Shown here: positions 25,729-35,301 of the stretch, one piece after another
Numbering within the stretch: position 1 is the first letter of the stretch
Layout of the letters: the number at the start of each line of letters is the position of its first letter
From: an uncultured bacterium
GTDB taxonomy: Bacteria > Bacteroidota > Bacteroidia > Bacteroidales > Bacteroidaceae
Assembly: GCA_905215345.1 (NCBI GenBank)
Contig: CAJMPR010000008.1
Coordinates: 1-64,000, forward strand
DNA: 64,000 nucleotides
Reading direction: 5' to 3'
Made by a program: the position numbers and the translations under genes
Notes under the pieces: generated by a model
Told to the model about the DNA's origin: nothing
Databases searched by the model: none
What the model saw: only the letters and a program-made list of their open reading frames with translations

Positions 25729-25759
25729 CAAAAGTAATCCTGCGGGCAATTGCCCGCAG
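25729..25759 (-). promoter_or_regulatory. Efflux-operon promoter with overlapping palindrome
   Basis: On the minus strand a TACTTTTG -7 element (25729-25736) lies 25 nt before the start of the RND fusion gene. Three bases upstream is the perfect 20 bp palindrome CTGCGGGCAATTGCCCGCAG (25740-25759), filling the -13 to -33 region. It could be an operator for a repressor or MerR-like factor, or the terminator of fmt. Its downstream tail is only weakly T-rich. Confidence 0.45.
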
Positions 25760-25822
25760 AGAAAAATAAGTGAAGCTGAAATATTAGCAGGTAAAAGAAC
25801 CGGAAATGAGAGTGAAAAAGAC

Positions 25823-26791
25823 TTACTCTGCTTTCACCTCATCAGCTAACCGGAAGCCACGCAGCAGTTCATCTGTTTTCAACCGTTTCTTACCAGGAAG
25901 CTGTAAAGAACGTATATTGATAAAACCATCAGGTGCTGCAATGCGGATATAAGTTTTTCCGTCCGTCTGAATTGTTCCGGAAGGCAATGAATGCGATTCG
26001 ACAACCTTTTCCGTTTCAAATATTTTCAAAACGAGAACAGTCCCATCCGGTTGTACGAGTTCCGTCCACGCAGCAGGATATGGAGACAGACCGCGGATAA
26101 AATCATATATACGTTTTACCGGTTGGTTCCAATCGATACGACACGTATCTTTAAATATCTTCGGAGCGGGACGTAGCTCACCCACTACCGCCATCTGCTC
26201 TTGCGGAATAGGTTTCACGGTTCCATCAAGAATAGCATCTACTGTTTCTATCACAAGGCGGCCTCCCAACATCATCAATTTATCATGTACAATACCCACA
26301 TTATCCGTATCGGCAATGGGAACACGCACTTGTTGAATAACCTCGCCTGTATCGATTTCATGTTTCAGGAAAAAAGTAGTGATGCCTGTTTCCTTATCAC
26401 CGTTAATAACCGCCCAATTAATAGGCGCTGCTCCCCGATATTGAGGTAACAAAGAAGCATGAAGATTGAAAGTACCCAGACGCGGCATATTCCATACAAC
26501 TTCCGGCAACATACGAAAGGCTACCACAATCTGCAAATCGGCTTTCCATGCACGCAGTTCTTCCACAAAAGCCTCATCTTTCAGTTTCTCCGGTTGAAGC
26601 AACGGCAAATTATGTTCAAGCGCATACTCCTTCACCGGCGAAAACTGTACTTTATGTCCTCGTCCTGCAGGTTTATCGGGCATTGTCAATACACCTACTA
26701 CATTATAACCACCTTCTACCAGGCAATGCAAAGGCTCCACCGCAAACTCCGGTGTACCCATATATACTATTCGTAAGTCTTCTTTCTTCAT
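25823..26791 (-). CDS. fmt: Methionyl-tRNA formyltransferase
   Basis: This 322-residue enzyme formylates initiator Met-tRNA. The N-terminal formyltransferase domain has the start VYMGTPEFAVEPL, the folate/catalytic block FNLHASLLPQYRGAAPINWA and DTGEVIQQ. The C-terminal tRNA-binding OB-fold follows from about residue 210 (RIDWNQPVKRIYDFIRGLSP). It is normal in length. It is the last gene of the yrdC-clc-fmt run, 20 nt after the channel gene. Confidence 0.96.
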   Translation of the reverse strand: MKKEDLRIVYMGTPEFAVEPLHCLVEGGYNVVGVLTMPDKPAGRGHKVQFSPVKEYALEHNLPLLQPEKLKDEAFVEELRAWKADLQIVVAFRMLPEVVWNMPRLGTFNLHASLLPQYRGAAPINWAVINGDKETGITTFFLKHEIDTGEVIQQVRVPIADTDNVGIVHDKLMMLGGRLVIETVDAILDGTVKPIPQEQMAVVGELRPAPKIFKDTCRIDWNQPVKRIYDFIRGLSPYPAAWTELVQPDGTVLVLKIFETEKVVESHSLPSGTIQTDGKTYIRIAAPDGFINIRSLQLPGKKRLKTDELLRGFRLADEVKAE

Positions 26792-26811
26792 TTTACTAAT
26801 ACAATTATCAT

Positions 26812-28602
26812 TTAATCGTCCGAGAAATGCACCAGTACCTGACGGTATGAATTAAATATTTTGGATTTAGAAACAAATCCCAGATACTTGCCTTCCCCAT
26901 CCACTACCGGCAAGTTCCATGCCTTCGTATCGTCGAAAGTACGCATCACCTGTTCCATACTGTCCGTATCAAATAAACGTGCCGGAGCTGAGGTCATCAA
27001 TTTACCCACAGTAAAACGGTGATACAGTTCCTGACGGAACATAATATTACGTATATCGTCCAGTAAGACGATGCCAATCAATTTGTCTTCCTTGTCCGTC
27101 ACCGGGAATATGTTACGATGTGAAGCCGAGATAGCCTTCACCAGTTCACCCAGATCCATCTCCGGATGTACGGTTACAAAGTCTCTCTCTACTACATTCT
27201 CCACTTTCATCAATGTCAATACGGCTTTATCCTTGTGATGCGTCAACAGTTCACCTTTTTTCGCCAGACGCATAGAATAGATACTGTGAGGCTCAAAAAC
27301 GATAATCGTCAGATAAGAACTGACAGAAACCATCATCAACGGAAGAAACAAATCATAGCCTCCCGTCAACTCAGCTATCAGGAACACCCCTGTCAACGGT
27401 GCGTGCATTACACCGCTCATGACTCCCGCCATACCCATTAATGCAAAGTTTTTCTCAGGTAGATAGGATGTTGAAATAAACTCATTGCTGAAATGAGAGA
27501 AAACAAAGCCCGCAATACATCCCAAATATAGTGACGGTGCAAAGATACCACCGCAACCACCTCCCCCATTTGTGGCACTCGAAGCAAACACCTTGAACAG
27601 GATTATCAATATCAGGTAAAGCAACAGCAAATGACCGTGACCATAGAAGAATGAGTTGTTCATCACCGTATCCCATTCCACATTACTCGTTCCGTTCAAA
27701 AGCATTTCTATCGTATCATAACCTTCACCATAGAGTGGAGGAAAAAGGAAAATCAACACACTCAGCATCACTCCACCCAGAGCTAACTTCTTATAAGGCT
27801 TCTTCAACCTGCCGAACACTCCTTCCACCGAATTCATAGCCCGGGTAAAATAAAGCGAAACCAACCCGCAGAAAATACCGAGCATAATCACATGAGGAAT
27901 ACGTTCCAGTTCAAAAGCCTGGTCCAAGTGGAATTTAAACATGGCCTCCGTACCCGTTATGATGTACGATACTGTTGCAGCCGTAACCGCTGAAATCAGT
28001 AGAGGGAGCAAAGAAGACATGGTCAAATCTATCATCAGCACTTCCAGCGTAAACACAAGTCCCGCAATCGGAGCTTTGAAGATACCCGCCACCGCACCGG
28101 CAGCGCCACAGCCCACCAACAACATCAATGTCCGGTGTTCCATCTTGAACATACTGCCTAAGTTGGAACCGATAGCCGAACCGGTCAATACAATCGGTGC
28201 CTCCGCCCCGACAGAACCACCGAAGCCGATAGTAATAGAACTGGCTATAATAGACGACCATGTATTATGACGTTTAATACGTCCCTGTCTGCTGGATATG
28301 GCATAAAGGATTTTAGTTACTCCGTGACTAATATCGTCTTTTACCACATAGCGCACAAACAATCCCGCCAGAAAAATACCTACCACCGGATATACCAGAT
28401 AAAGGTAGTTTGCTTCCGTCGTATTAAAGTTTTCCGTAAGAAAATTCTGTATCCAGTGTATCAGTAGCTTTAAAATCAATGCGGCGAAAGCCGTAAAGAT
28501 ACCTACCAGAAAACTAAGAAGCAGTATAAACCGCTTCTCTTTTACATTCTTCTCACGCCAAATGATAAAGCGTTGTAACCATCCTCTCTTTTCGTCTATC
28601 AT
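26812..28602 (-). CDS. CLC-family chloride channel/antiporter with CBS domains
   Basis: This 596-residue membrane protein has a CLC core of about ten or more helices (25-430) and two C-terminal CBS domains (about 450-590). The selectivity region reads GFGGSVGAEAPIVLTGSAIGSN and keeps the gating glutamate in an EAP context (classical GREGP). A glycine-rich TNGGGGCGGIFAPSLYLG matches the second pore signature. The CBS domains (VERDFVTVHPEMDLGEL; KLMTSAPARLF) suggest nucleotide regulation. It lies between the threonylcarbamoyl-AMP synthase gene (5 nt) and fmt (20 nt). Confidence 0.9.
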   Translation of the reverse strand: MIDEKRGWLQRFIIWREKNVKEKRFILLLSFLVGIFTAFAALILKLLIHWIQNFLTENFNTTEANYLYLVYPVVGIFLAGLFVRYVVKDDISHGVTKILYAISSRQGRIKRHNTWSSIIASSITIGFGGSVGAEAPIVLTGSAIGSNLGSMFKMEHRTLMLLVGCGAAGAVAGIFKAPIAGLVFTLEVLMIDLTMSSLLPLLISAVTAATVSYIITGTEAMFKFHLDQAFELERIPHVIMLGIFCGLVSLYFTRAMNSVEGVFGRLKKPYKKLALGGVMLSVLIFLFPPLYGEGYDTIEMLLNGTSNVEWDTVMNNSFFYGHGHLLLLYLILIILFKVFASSATNGGGGCGGIFAPSLYLGCIAGFVFSHFSNEFISTSYLPEKNFALMGMAGVMSGVMHAPLTGVFLIAELTGGYDLFLPLMMVSVSSYLTIIVFEPHSIYSMRLAKKGELLTHHKDKAVLTLMKVENVVERDFVTVHPEMDLGELVKAISASHRNIFPVTDKEDKLIGIVLLDDIRNIMFRQELYHRFTVGKLMTSAPARLFDTDSMEQVMRTFDDTKAWNLPVVDGEGKYLGFVSKSKIFNSYRQVLVHFSDD

Positions 28603-28607
28603 CTTCT

Positions 28608-29171
28608 CTATTCACGAATTATTTTAATGACACCCCCCTTATCCAGTTTGATGATACTGGATGGCTTCGGATTATCCATTTCGTCCTGCCGGTATCCCAC
28701 AATATAATCTACAGCCTTTTTCACTTCTTCGCTGATTTCACTGAAATTCTTCGGTGAAGGTTGCCCGCTTATATTGGCGGAAGTCGAAACTATTGCCTTA
28801 CGGAATTGCTGACACAAGCGTTTCGAAAAGTCTTCATTCGTCACCCGGATACCCACACTCCCGTCTTCGGCGAGCAGATTCGATGCCAGGTTGCGTGCGC
28901 CGGAATAGATAATGGTAAGCGGTTTATCCGCCACTTCTATCAAATCCCATGCTACTTCGGGTACATCCTGAACATAGAAGTCCACCTTAACGGAAGAATC
29001 TACCAACACCAACATCGCTTTACTGTCTGCGCGTTGTTTAATCTCATATACACGGCGCACCGCATCTTCGTTGGTAGCGTCACAACCGATTCCCCAAATG
29101 GTATCGGTGGGGTACAGAATCACTCCACCCTCCCGCATTATCTGGCAGGCTTTTTTAATATCTTCTATCAT
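28608..29171 (-). CDS. L-threonylcarbamoyladenylate synthase (YrdC/Sua5 family)
   Basis: This protein of about 187 residues makes threonylcarbamoyl-AMP for the t6A modification of tRNAs that decode ANN codons. The YrdC fold is visible from GGVILYPTDTIWGIGCDATN, KQRADSKAMLVLV, VGIRVTNEDF and STSANISGQPSP. I begin at the ATG at 29171 (MIEDIKKACQ, preceded by a purine-rich CAAGAG). An in-frame ATG at 29237 would add 22 non-conserved residues. It is the short YrdC-type form without the Sua5 C-terminal domain. Confidence 0.9.
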   Translation of the reverse strand: MIEDIKKACQIMREGGVILYPTDTIWGIGCDATNEDAVRRVYEIKQRADSKAMLVLVDSSVKVDFYVQDVPEVAWDLIEVADKPLTIIYSGARNLASNLLAEDGSVGIRVTNEDFSKRLCQQFRKAIVSTSANISGQPSPKNFSEISEEVKKAVDYIVGYRQDEMDNPKPSSIIKLDKGGVIKIIRE

Positions 29172-29293
29172 CTCTTGATGTATAAAACAATGATTGATAC
29201 ACACAGCCGCATATTTTAGCTTGCCATTGTATATCAACTATTTATAAAATTAATTCTCTTAATTCGTATTTAGCTACTTTAATTTAAGTTCGA

Positions 29294-29301
29294 CAAAGAT
29301 A
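29294..29301 (-). promoter_or_regulatory. -7 element of the yrdC-clc-fmt operon
   Basis: On the minus strand this reads TATCTTTG, matching TAnnTTTG, about 120 nt before the start codon. Confidence 0.35.
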
Positions 29302-29503
29302 ACAATTCTTTTTTGCTTAACATTATTCTCCCTGAAAATCTTCCCTCCTCTTTATAGGTCATACAATATGCAGAGGAACAAAAAAATATTTCAATTTTGA
29401 AAGGCACAACAGTACTGAGAATTAAAGCAGTTTATAAGATACGTTTTTAGAAACTATTGAAACTGATTACGACTATTAGTGTCTTTATTTGCATAAATTA
29501 ATT

Positions 29504-29589
29504 CGTCCCGATATATCAAACATTGCGTCCGCCTATAGTGTACCATTCGTCCGCCTATAGTGGGACAAATGGTACACTATAGGCGGACG
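29504..29589. repeat. 22 bp direct repeats closed by an inverted copy
   Basis: Two direct units (29526-29547 and 29548-29569) share a 15 bp core, CGTCCGCCTATAGTG, and differ in the last 7 bases (TACCATT or GGACAAA). An exact reverse complement of the first unit lies at 29568-29589, overlapping the second by 2 bp. A degenerate fourth unit (12 of 22 matches) precedes them at 29504-29525. The RNA from either strand could fold into a 22 bp stem. It lies between co-directional genes and has no spacers as a CRISPR array would. Confidence 0.75.
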
Positions 29590-29717
29590 AATAAATGCTG
29601 CCTTCTTTTTTACTTAATCATCATGGAAAAAGAAACTGATATTCATCGTTTTATTACTTAATCATTTAAAAGAATACGAAGATGAATAATAAGTTTTTAT
29701 ATGAAAGCGCTATAAAT

Positions 29718-31076
29718 TCATTTAGAAAAGACCCAATAATCAAAATACATAAGATTAGTTGCCGGTTTTCCTTTTACTACAAAATAAAGGTCATGTACTC
29801 CGGTCACTTTGGGTATGTCAATAGTTCTAAGTTGCCAGCGGTCACTTCCTCCGGTACGCGGGACTTTGATAGTACCCAGCAATTTCCCATCCATGCTATC
29901 TAAATATACTTCAAGACTTACCGGATCATTATGTGTCGTTCCTATTCTGGCAGTGAATTTGCTTGCTCCGACTTCTCTAAAATCCACATCACGAACCCTG
30001 ATATAGCTTCCATCCTTCATGGCTGTTACAAAAACACCCACCTGATCGTTTCTGAATGATTTGAATCCTTCAGAGAAGGCAATTGTTTCCGCTTCAGTCT
30101 TTACATATGGATTTAGTGTGGCAATCCCCTCTACTCCGGTTGTCCTTTTCACTTCCGGTATAGAACCGTCTTTGTTAAATTTAAGTTCTTCCACACTTAC
30201 CGAGCGGTTAAATCCTCCACCTCCGGGTAACTGTCCGTCGTGATAAAAGAAATATGTTTTTCCTCTGAAATCAATTACCCCCGGATGTATAGTAAATGAA
30301 CCGCCTCCGGCAGTCATTACCGTTCCGCCATATTTCCAAGGTCCCGCCGCACTATTGCTGGTCGAATATCCGATATGTTCAGGCAACGGCCCACCCGGCC
30401 AAAATAAATAATACTTTTTGTCTCTTTTATAAAGCCAGGGACCCTCTTCATACAAAGTTGGTCTTTCCGAGTTATCTTCACGTTTGCCAAAAGATTCTGC
30501 AACCATGGGTACGCGAATAATATCTCCACTGTAAGAAATCATATCTTCATTCAACTTTATGCAAAACAGATTGGGGTTTCCCCAATACAGATAGGCTTGT
30601 CCGTCATCATCAATGAAAACAGTCGGGTCAATGTCTCCCCATTCACTCTGAACCAACGGTTTTCCCAACGGGTCATAGAATGGTCCATAAGGACTATCGG
30701 CCACTGCCACTCCAATGGCTCCCCTATTATTTATTTTTGAAATAACCGGTACATACATATAGAATTTACCATTCCTTTCAATACACTGTGGAGCCCATGC
30801 ATCACCTTTTGCCCAACTGAAATCGGCATACGACAATACTGCGCCATGATCTGTCCAGTTCACCATATCGTTTGTTGTATATAGCCGCCAGTCGTTCATG
30901 GTAAACCAAGTAGAATTGTCCTCGTCATGGGTAGTATAAAGATATACCTTATCATTATATACCATCGGCGCCGGATCGGCCGTATAATTTGTCTGAATGA
31001 TTGGGTTCTGAGCCAATCCTGAAAGATACCCCATCGCAAACAACGATGAAAATAACAAAATCTTTTTTCTATTCAT
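29718..31076 (-). CDS. GH43-family glycosidase with C-terminal CBM-like domain
   Basis: This 452-residue secreted enzyme has a signal peptide ending near YLSGLAQ. The five-bladed GH43 propeller (about 25-320) shows the expected acids: base Asp in TADPAPMV, pKa-tuning Asp in DIDPTVFIDD and acid Glu in YEEGPWLYKR. A C-terminal beta-sandwich (about 325-452, ending LMYFDYWVF) resembles CBM6. GH43 enzymes mostly act on arabinofuranosides or beta-xylosides. It is the last gene of the L-galactose operon, 16 nt after the GH2 gene. Specificity is unknown. Confidence 0.85.
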   Translation of the reverse strand: MNRKKILLFSSLFAMGYLSGLAQNPIIQTNYTADPAPMVYNDKVYLYTTHDEDNSTWFTMNDWRLYTTNDMVNWTDHGAVLSYADFSWAKGDAWAPQCIERNGKFYMYVPVISKINNRGAIGVAVADSPYGPFYDPLGKPLVQSEWGDIDPTVFIDDDGQAYLYWGNPNLFCIKLNEDMISYSGDIIRVPMVAESFGKREDNSERPTLYEEGPWLYKRDKKYYLFWPGGPLPEHIGYSTSNSAAGPWKYGGTVMTAGGGSFTIHPGVIDFRGKTYFFYHDGQLPGGGGFNRSVSVEELKFNKDGSIPEVKRTTGVEGIATLNPYVKTEAETIAFSEGFKSFRNDQVGVFVTAMKDGSYIRVRDVDFREVGASKFTARIGTTHNDPVSLEVYLDSMDGKLLGTIKVPRTGGSDRWQLRTIDIPKVTGVHDLYFVVKGKPATNLMYFDYWVFSK

Positions 31077-31092
31077 ATTATTTGATTTAATC

Positions 31093-34000
31093 TCAGTTTG
31101 TACAATATTCCATTATATAGCCATAAGAGTATGGCTGGTTACCATCGATTGTATACCTATCCATTGTCCGGGCTCCCCATGCATCATTTCCACCCACACC
31201 GTGAATATTCAAATCTATATTTACATTAACATAATCACACTTCGGCAATTCATACGGATGTTTACTCTTTTCCAAATCATCTTCTCCATAAGGCCATACA
31301 CGAAAACAAAGTGGCTGCAAGCCTGTCACTTTCAATTTTTCACCTTGTTTCCCATTCAAAGAAAACCAACGAACATCACAACGGTTCGAATTATCTTGTG
31401 GATAGATATAATCGGTGACAAACCGGGCAATATCCATTTCATAATTACCAATGAAAGCAGCACTTTTACGGTCAGGGTAATTTTCAAACGCTCCCCGACC
31501 ATACCATTTGATATGTTTCATACCAGCCGGTAAACGCATCCTCATTCCAAACTTAGGAATCAACTGAACCTTTTGTTTCCCAGGTTTATAATTGGCTTCC
31601 ACCTGCACCTTTCCTTCTCCGTTGATTGTATATTGCAATTGATATGTTGCGCCGACAGAAGATAATAATATATCGAATTTCACTTTACATATGCCATTCT
31701 TTACTAAAAAATCAAATTTTTCAACAGCTAAATTCTTATCAGCATCCTTCCATATTCCTAAACGCTCATTATAGTTATTGTTTATCTGATTGCTATTGGC
31801 GGGTTTCCAAAAATATGGAGTTAACGCTCCGTACAACAATTCTTTTCCTTTATTTTCCCAACTTTCCAAAGCACCGGATTTATTATTAATCAATAAGCGA
31901 TGTGAGCCGGCTTTAACCTCTAATTTCCCATCTAAGACGTTAGCCTCCAAAGCATCTCCTTTCGGCATAATGGGCTGTGCTTTGGGTATACGTATTGCGA
32001 ACTGTTCTTTAGCTACCGGAAAACCTTTTTCCGCCCAGTATGTGGATTTCTTCAGGCAAGCGTAAACATTCAAGAAGACTTCACCATTACCCACAAAAGC
32101 TGGAATTTTCAGATGATTGTCATCCTCAATTAATATTTTTCCCGATTTGGCAATTTCTCCATCTTGCAACCATTCATATCTATAATCAAACTCATCTAAA
32201 GACGTGAAGTTATATTTATTAGTGAGAATAACCGTACCTATTGAGTCTTTAACTGAAAATCCAATATTTTGATAGACTTTTTGAACCTGATAATAGTGCG
32301 GATGAGGTATACGGTCAGGACCTATCAAACCATTAATACAGAAATCTCCATTATTCGGGAAGTCTCCAAAATCTCCTCCATATGCCCAGAATTCATCTTC
32401 TTTCAAATTCAATGAAGACGAGTATTCTACACTCTTCTTATACAATCGGTCTATCTTTTTTGCAATTCCCTGGTCAACCCAATCCCAAATGGCAGCACCG
32501 GCAATATGTTCGTCCGATTCAATCACATCCCAATATTCTTGCAAATTACCGACTGAATTACCCATTGCATGGGCATACTCACGCATAAAAATGGGCCTGT
32601 CCGTTTTCTCCTGGGCAAATTCTTTTAATTTGTCCGGAGAATAATAAGAAGGATCATAAAAAGCAGACACTGAATAGTCCGTATCACTGAAAATTATACG
32701 CGAAGTATCTATAGCTTTTATTGTATCTGCCATTGCACGCATATTACAACCTGCCCCACCCTCATTACCTAAGGACCAAAAAACTACACAAGGATGATTT
32801 TTATCACGTTGCACTAACGCAACAGCTCTATCCACATGAGCATGTGTCCATTCCGGATTATCTCCAAGAATTTTATTGCCTAAACCATAGTCATGACTTT
32901 CCTGGTTAGCCTCATCCATTACATAAAAACCGTATTTATCACATAATTCATAAAACAATGGAATATTGGGATAATGAGCTGTACGAATCATATTTATATT
33001 TGCCTGCTTCATCAATTTCAAATCTTTTTCCATAGTTTCCCTATCCACAAATCTACCGGTACGTGGATGATGCTCATGACGGTTTACCCCTTTGAGCTTC
33101 ACAGGCTTACCATTAAACTTGAAAACACTACCATCAATTTCAGACTTCCATATACCTAAATGAGATTGTAACTTCTCAATCACTTTTTTCCCATCATAAA
33201 GTCTTATTTCAACATCATACAAGTTAGGTTTCTCAGCCGACCATAGTTTCGGCTTATCCACCTTAGCCGAAAGCATATAACATTTAACAGAAGAGGGCTG
33301 CAGCTTTTTTATTGAAAGTCCCAGCTTTTTTTCAAGCTCGTTTCCATCGCTATTATACCCTTTCAGAACGACTTCAATATTCAACTTGTCTTTTCTTTCT
33401 TCTGAAAGATTACGTAACCAGATTTTCGCTTTAAAGTCAGCGGAAGAAAAATCATCCGACAAATCGGCAGTCAGCATATAATCTTTAACATGAGTTTTAG
33501 GACGTACCCAAAGTTCCACAGAACGAAAAATTCCGCTATAGCGCCACATATCCTGGTCTTCCAGATAACTACCATCCGACCAACGATATACTTCGACAGC
33601 CAAACGATTTTCTCCTTCATTCACAAATTTAGTTATGTCAAATTCTGCCGGTGCCATCGAATTCTGACTATATCCCACTTTCAATCCATTTACCCACACA
33701 TACATGGCTGATTTAACCCCTTCAAAATGTACATATAATTGTTTATCCTTCATTTCGGGAGAAATATGGAAAGTAGTAACATAAGACCCTATAGGATTAC
33801 GGTTTTCATAACTAAAATAGTGTTTAGGCGGTTCACCCGTTACTCTGGGCTGATCTTTTTTAAAAGGATATGTCCAGTTCGTATAAATAGGTTTACCATA
33901 TCCTTGCAATTGCCATGTTCCCGGCACTACAATATTGTCCCAACCGCTTACGTCAAAATCGTTTTTATAGAAATTTTGCGGACGACTCTGAGGGTCAGGG

Positions 34001-34227
34001 GACCACATAAATTTCCACATACCATCCAATAATACGATCTCTTCGCATTCGTTTTTCTTTGACGGAAGCGTCAAAGTGCTATGATACTCTTCTTTATTGA
34101 TACCTATTACAGCCGGATTTTCCCAATCAGGTATTTGCTGAGCACATACAAAACATGGGAAAAGCAACACTAACACCATTACAAAAATTATCTTTACTCC
34201 ATTCATTGTAAATTGTTGTTTTACCAT
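31093..34227 (-). CDS. GH2 beta-galactosidase (LacZ type)
   Basis: This 1044-residue secreted GH2 enzyme has a signal peptide ending near PCFVCAQ. Domains in order are the sugar-binding jelly roll (about 50-240), an Ig-like domain, the TIM barrel (about 360-650) with acid/base Glu in FWSLGNEGG and nucleophile Glu in MREYAHAMGNSVG, another Ig-like domain and the C-terminal beta-gal small-chain domain (from about 770). The architecture and the EYAHAMGN motif match LacZ. It lies 23 nt after the zinc dehydrogenase gene, so it is co-transcribed with the L-galactose genes. Confidence 0.92.
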   Translation of the reverse strand: MVKQQFTMNGVKIIFVMVLVLLFPCFVCAQQIPDWENPAVIGINKEEYHSTLTLPSKKNECEEIVLLDGMWKFMWSPDPQSRPQNFYKNDFDVSGWDNIVVPGTWQLQGYGKPIYTNWTYPFKKDQPRVTGEPPKHYFSYENRNPIGSYVTTFHISPEMKDKQLYVHFEGVKSAMYVWVNGLKVGYSQNSMAPAEFDITKFVNEGENRLAVEVYRWSDGSYLEDQDMWRYSGIFRSVELWVRPKTHVKDYMLTADLSDDFSSADFKAKIWLRNLSEERKDKLNIEVVLKGYNSDGNELEKKLGLSIKKLQPSSVKCYMLSAKVDKPKLWSAEKPNLYDVEIRLYDGKKVIEKLQSHLGIWKSEIDGSVFKFNGKPVKLKGVNRHEHHPRTGRFVDRETMEKDLKLMKQANINMIRTAHYPNIPLFYELCDKYGFYVMDEANQESHDYGLGNKILGDNPEWTHAHVDRAVALVQRDKNHPCVVFWSLGNEGGAGCNMRAMADTIKAIDTSRIIFSDTDYSVSAFYDPSYYSPDKLKEFAQEKTDRPIFMREYAHAMGNSVGNLQEYWDVIESDEHIAGAAIWDWVDQGIAKKIDRLYKKSVEYSSSLNLKEDEFWAYGGDFGDFPNNGDFCINGLIGPDRIPHPHYYQVQKVYQNIGFSVKDSIGTVILTNKYNFTSLDEFDYRYEWLQDGEIAKSGKILIEDDNHLKIPAFVGNGEVFLNVYACLKKSTYWAEKGFPVAKEQFAIRIPKAQPIMPKGDALEANVLDGKLEVKAGSHRLLINNKSGALESWENKGKELLYGALTPYFWKPANSNQINNNYNERLGIWKDADKNLAVEKFDFLVKNGICKVKFDILLSSVGATYQLQYTINGEGKVQVEANYKPGKQKVQLIPKFGMRMRLPAGMKHIKWYGRGAFENYPDRKSAAFIGNYEMDIARFVTDYIYPQDNSNRCDVRWFSLNGKQGEKLKVTGLQPLCFRVWPYGEDDLEKSKHPYELPKCDYVNVNIDLNIHGVGGNDAWGARTMDRYTIDGNQPYSYGYIMEYCTN

Positions 34228-34250
34228 AGTATCAATATTTATTCAAAGAA

Positions 34251-35267
34251 TCAGAATTGTACCAAGATACGAAATACTTTCCCGGGAACAGCAGCCCATT
34301 CTTCCATCGCATTTAAAGCATTCTCTGGAGAAACTATTCTGGAAATCAGCTTTTCTACTGGGCAATCACCTGATTTCATATAGTGAATCACCGCCCGAAA
34401 ATCTGCAGGCAACGCATTACGGGATCCCCGGATATCAAGTTCTTTCTGAACAAAATATTTTGTCTGAAAAGACACTTCACTTTTAGCATAACCAATGCAA
34501 ACTACACGTCCGGTAAAACTAACCTCGTCTATAGCCATCGTATAAGTAACGGGACTCCCAACAGCTTCTATAACGACGTCTGCTCCAAATCCATTCGTTA
34601 TTTCCAATATACGTTCATGTACATTTTCTGTTTTGGAATTAATGACATAAGAAGCTCCGACAAGTTTCGCCAGTTCCAGTTTTTCATCGTCCAAATCGAC
34701 GGCAATAACCGTCGCCCCCCTTAAGGCAGCCCGAATAGCAGCACCTATCCCCACCATGCCACATCCGATAACCATTACGTATTCATTATCAATAATCTGC
34801 CCACGGGATACTGCATGAAAACCTACACTCATAGGTTCAATCAAGGCACAATCACGAGAAGAAATATCACCTGCCGGAATGATTTTGCTCCAAGGTAAGA
34901 CAGCATACTCACACATCACCCCATTGCGTTGTACACCCAACGTTTCATTATGCTCACAAGCATTTACGCGTCCGGCACGGCAAGAAGCACATTTACCGCA
35001 ATTAGTATAAGGATTTAAGGTTACATTCATACCTTTTTCAAATCCAATAGGTACATCCGGACCGATTTCTTCAATAACCGCACCCACTTCATGTCCTGGG
35101 ATAACCGGAAGTTTCACCATTGGATTACGTCCGGTAAATGTATTCAGGTCTGAGCCACAAAACCCTACATACTTTATTTTCACTAATATTTCTCCGGTAC
35201 CTACTATCGGTTTCCTGATTTCTACCACCTTCATTTCGAAAGGGTTTATAATTTGAATTGCTTTCAT
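34251..35267 (-). CDS. Zinc-dependent dehydrogenase, probable L-galactonate 5-dehydrogenase
   Basis: This 338-residue medium-chain dehydrogenase has catalytic zinc ligands in VGFCGSDLN and PGHEVGAVIEE, a structural-zinc Cys cluster (CGKCASCRAGRVNAC) and a Rossmann motif (VIGCGMVGIGAA). It resembles E. coli LgoD (YjjN), including the shared KKEL/GSRNA-DF segment (here QKELDIRGSRNALPADF), so oxidation of L-galactonate to D-tagaturonate is the most likely reaction. Neighbours support this: a putative L-galactose dehydrogenase, lactonase and FucP-type transporter in the same operon. Other polyol or sugar-acid substrates remain possible. Confidence 0.75.
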   Translation of the reverse strand: MKAIQIINPFEMKVVEIRKPIVGTGEILVKIKYVGFCGSDLNTFTGRNPMVKLPVIPGHEVGAVIEEIGPDVPIGFEKGMNVTLNPYTNCGKCASCRAGRVNACEHNETLGVQRNGVMCEYAVLPWSKIIPAGDISSRDCALIEPMSVGFHAVSRGQIIDNEYVMVIGCGMVGIGAAIRAALRGATVIAVDLDDEKLELAKLVGASYVINSKTENVHERILEITNGFGADVVIEAVGSPVTYTMAIDEVSFTGRVVCIGYAKSEVSFQTKYFVQKELDIRGSRNALPADFRAVIHYMKSGDCPVEKLISRIVSPENALNAMEEWAAVPGKVFRILVQF

Positions 35268-35301
35268 TTTATTTTATATAGTAAATAAACACTGATTTAT
35301 C

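Larger units (their letters stand above)
29172..29717. other. Intergenic region with a 22 bp repeat array
   Basis: These 546 bases lie between two leftward genes. They hold a -7 element for the yrdC gene (29294-29301), an AT-rich stretch (about 29300-29500) in which I see nothing specific, and the repeat array at 29504-29589. No credible gene was found, and I saw no clear terminator for the GH43 gene that ends at 29718. Confidence 0.5.
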
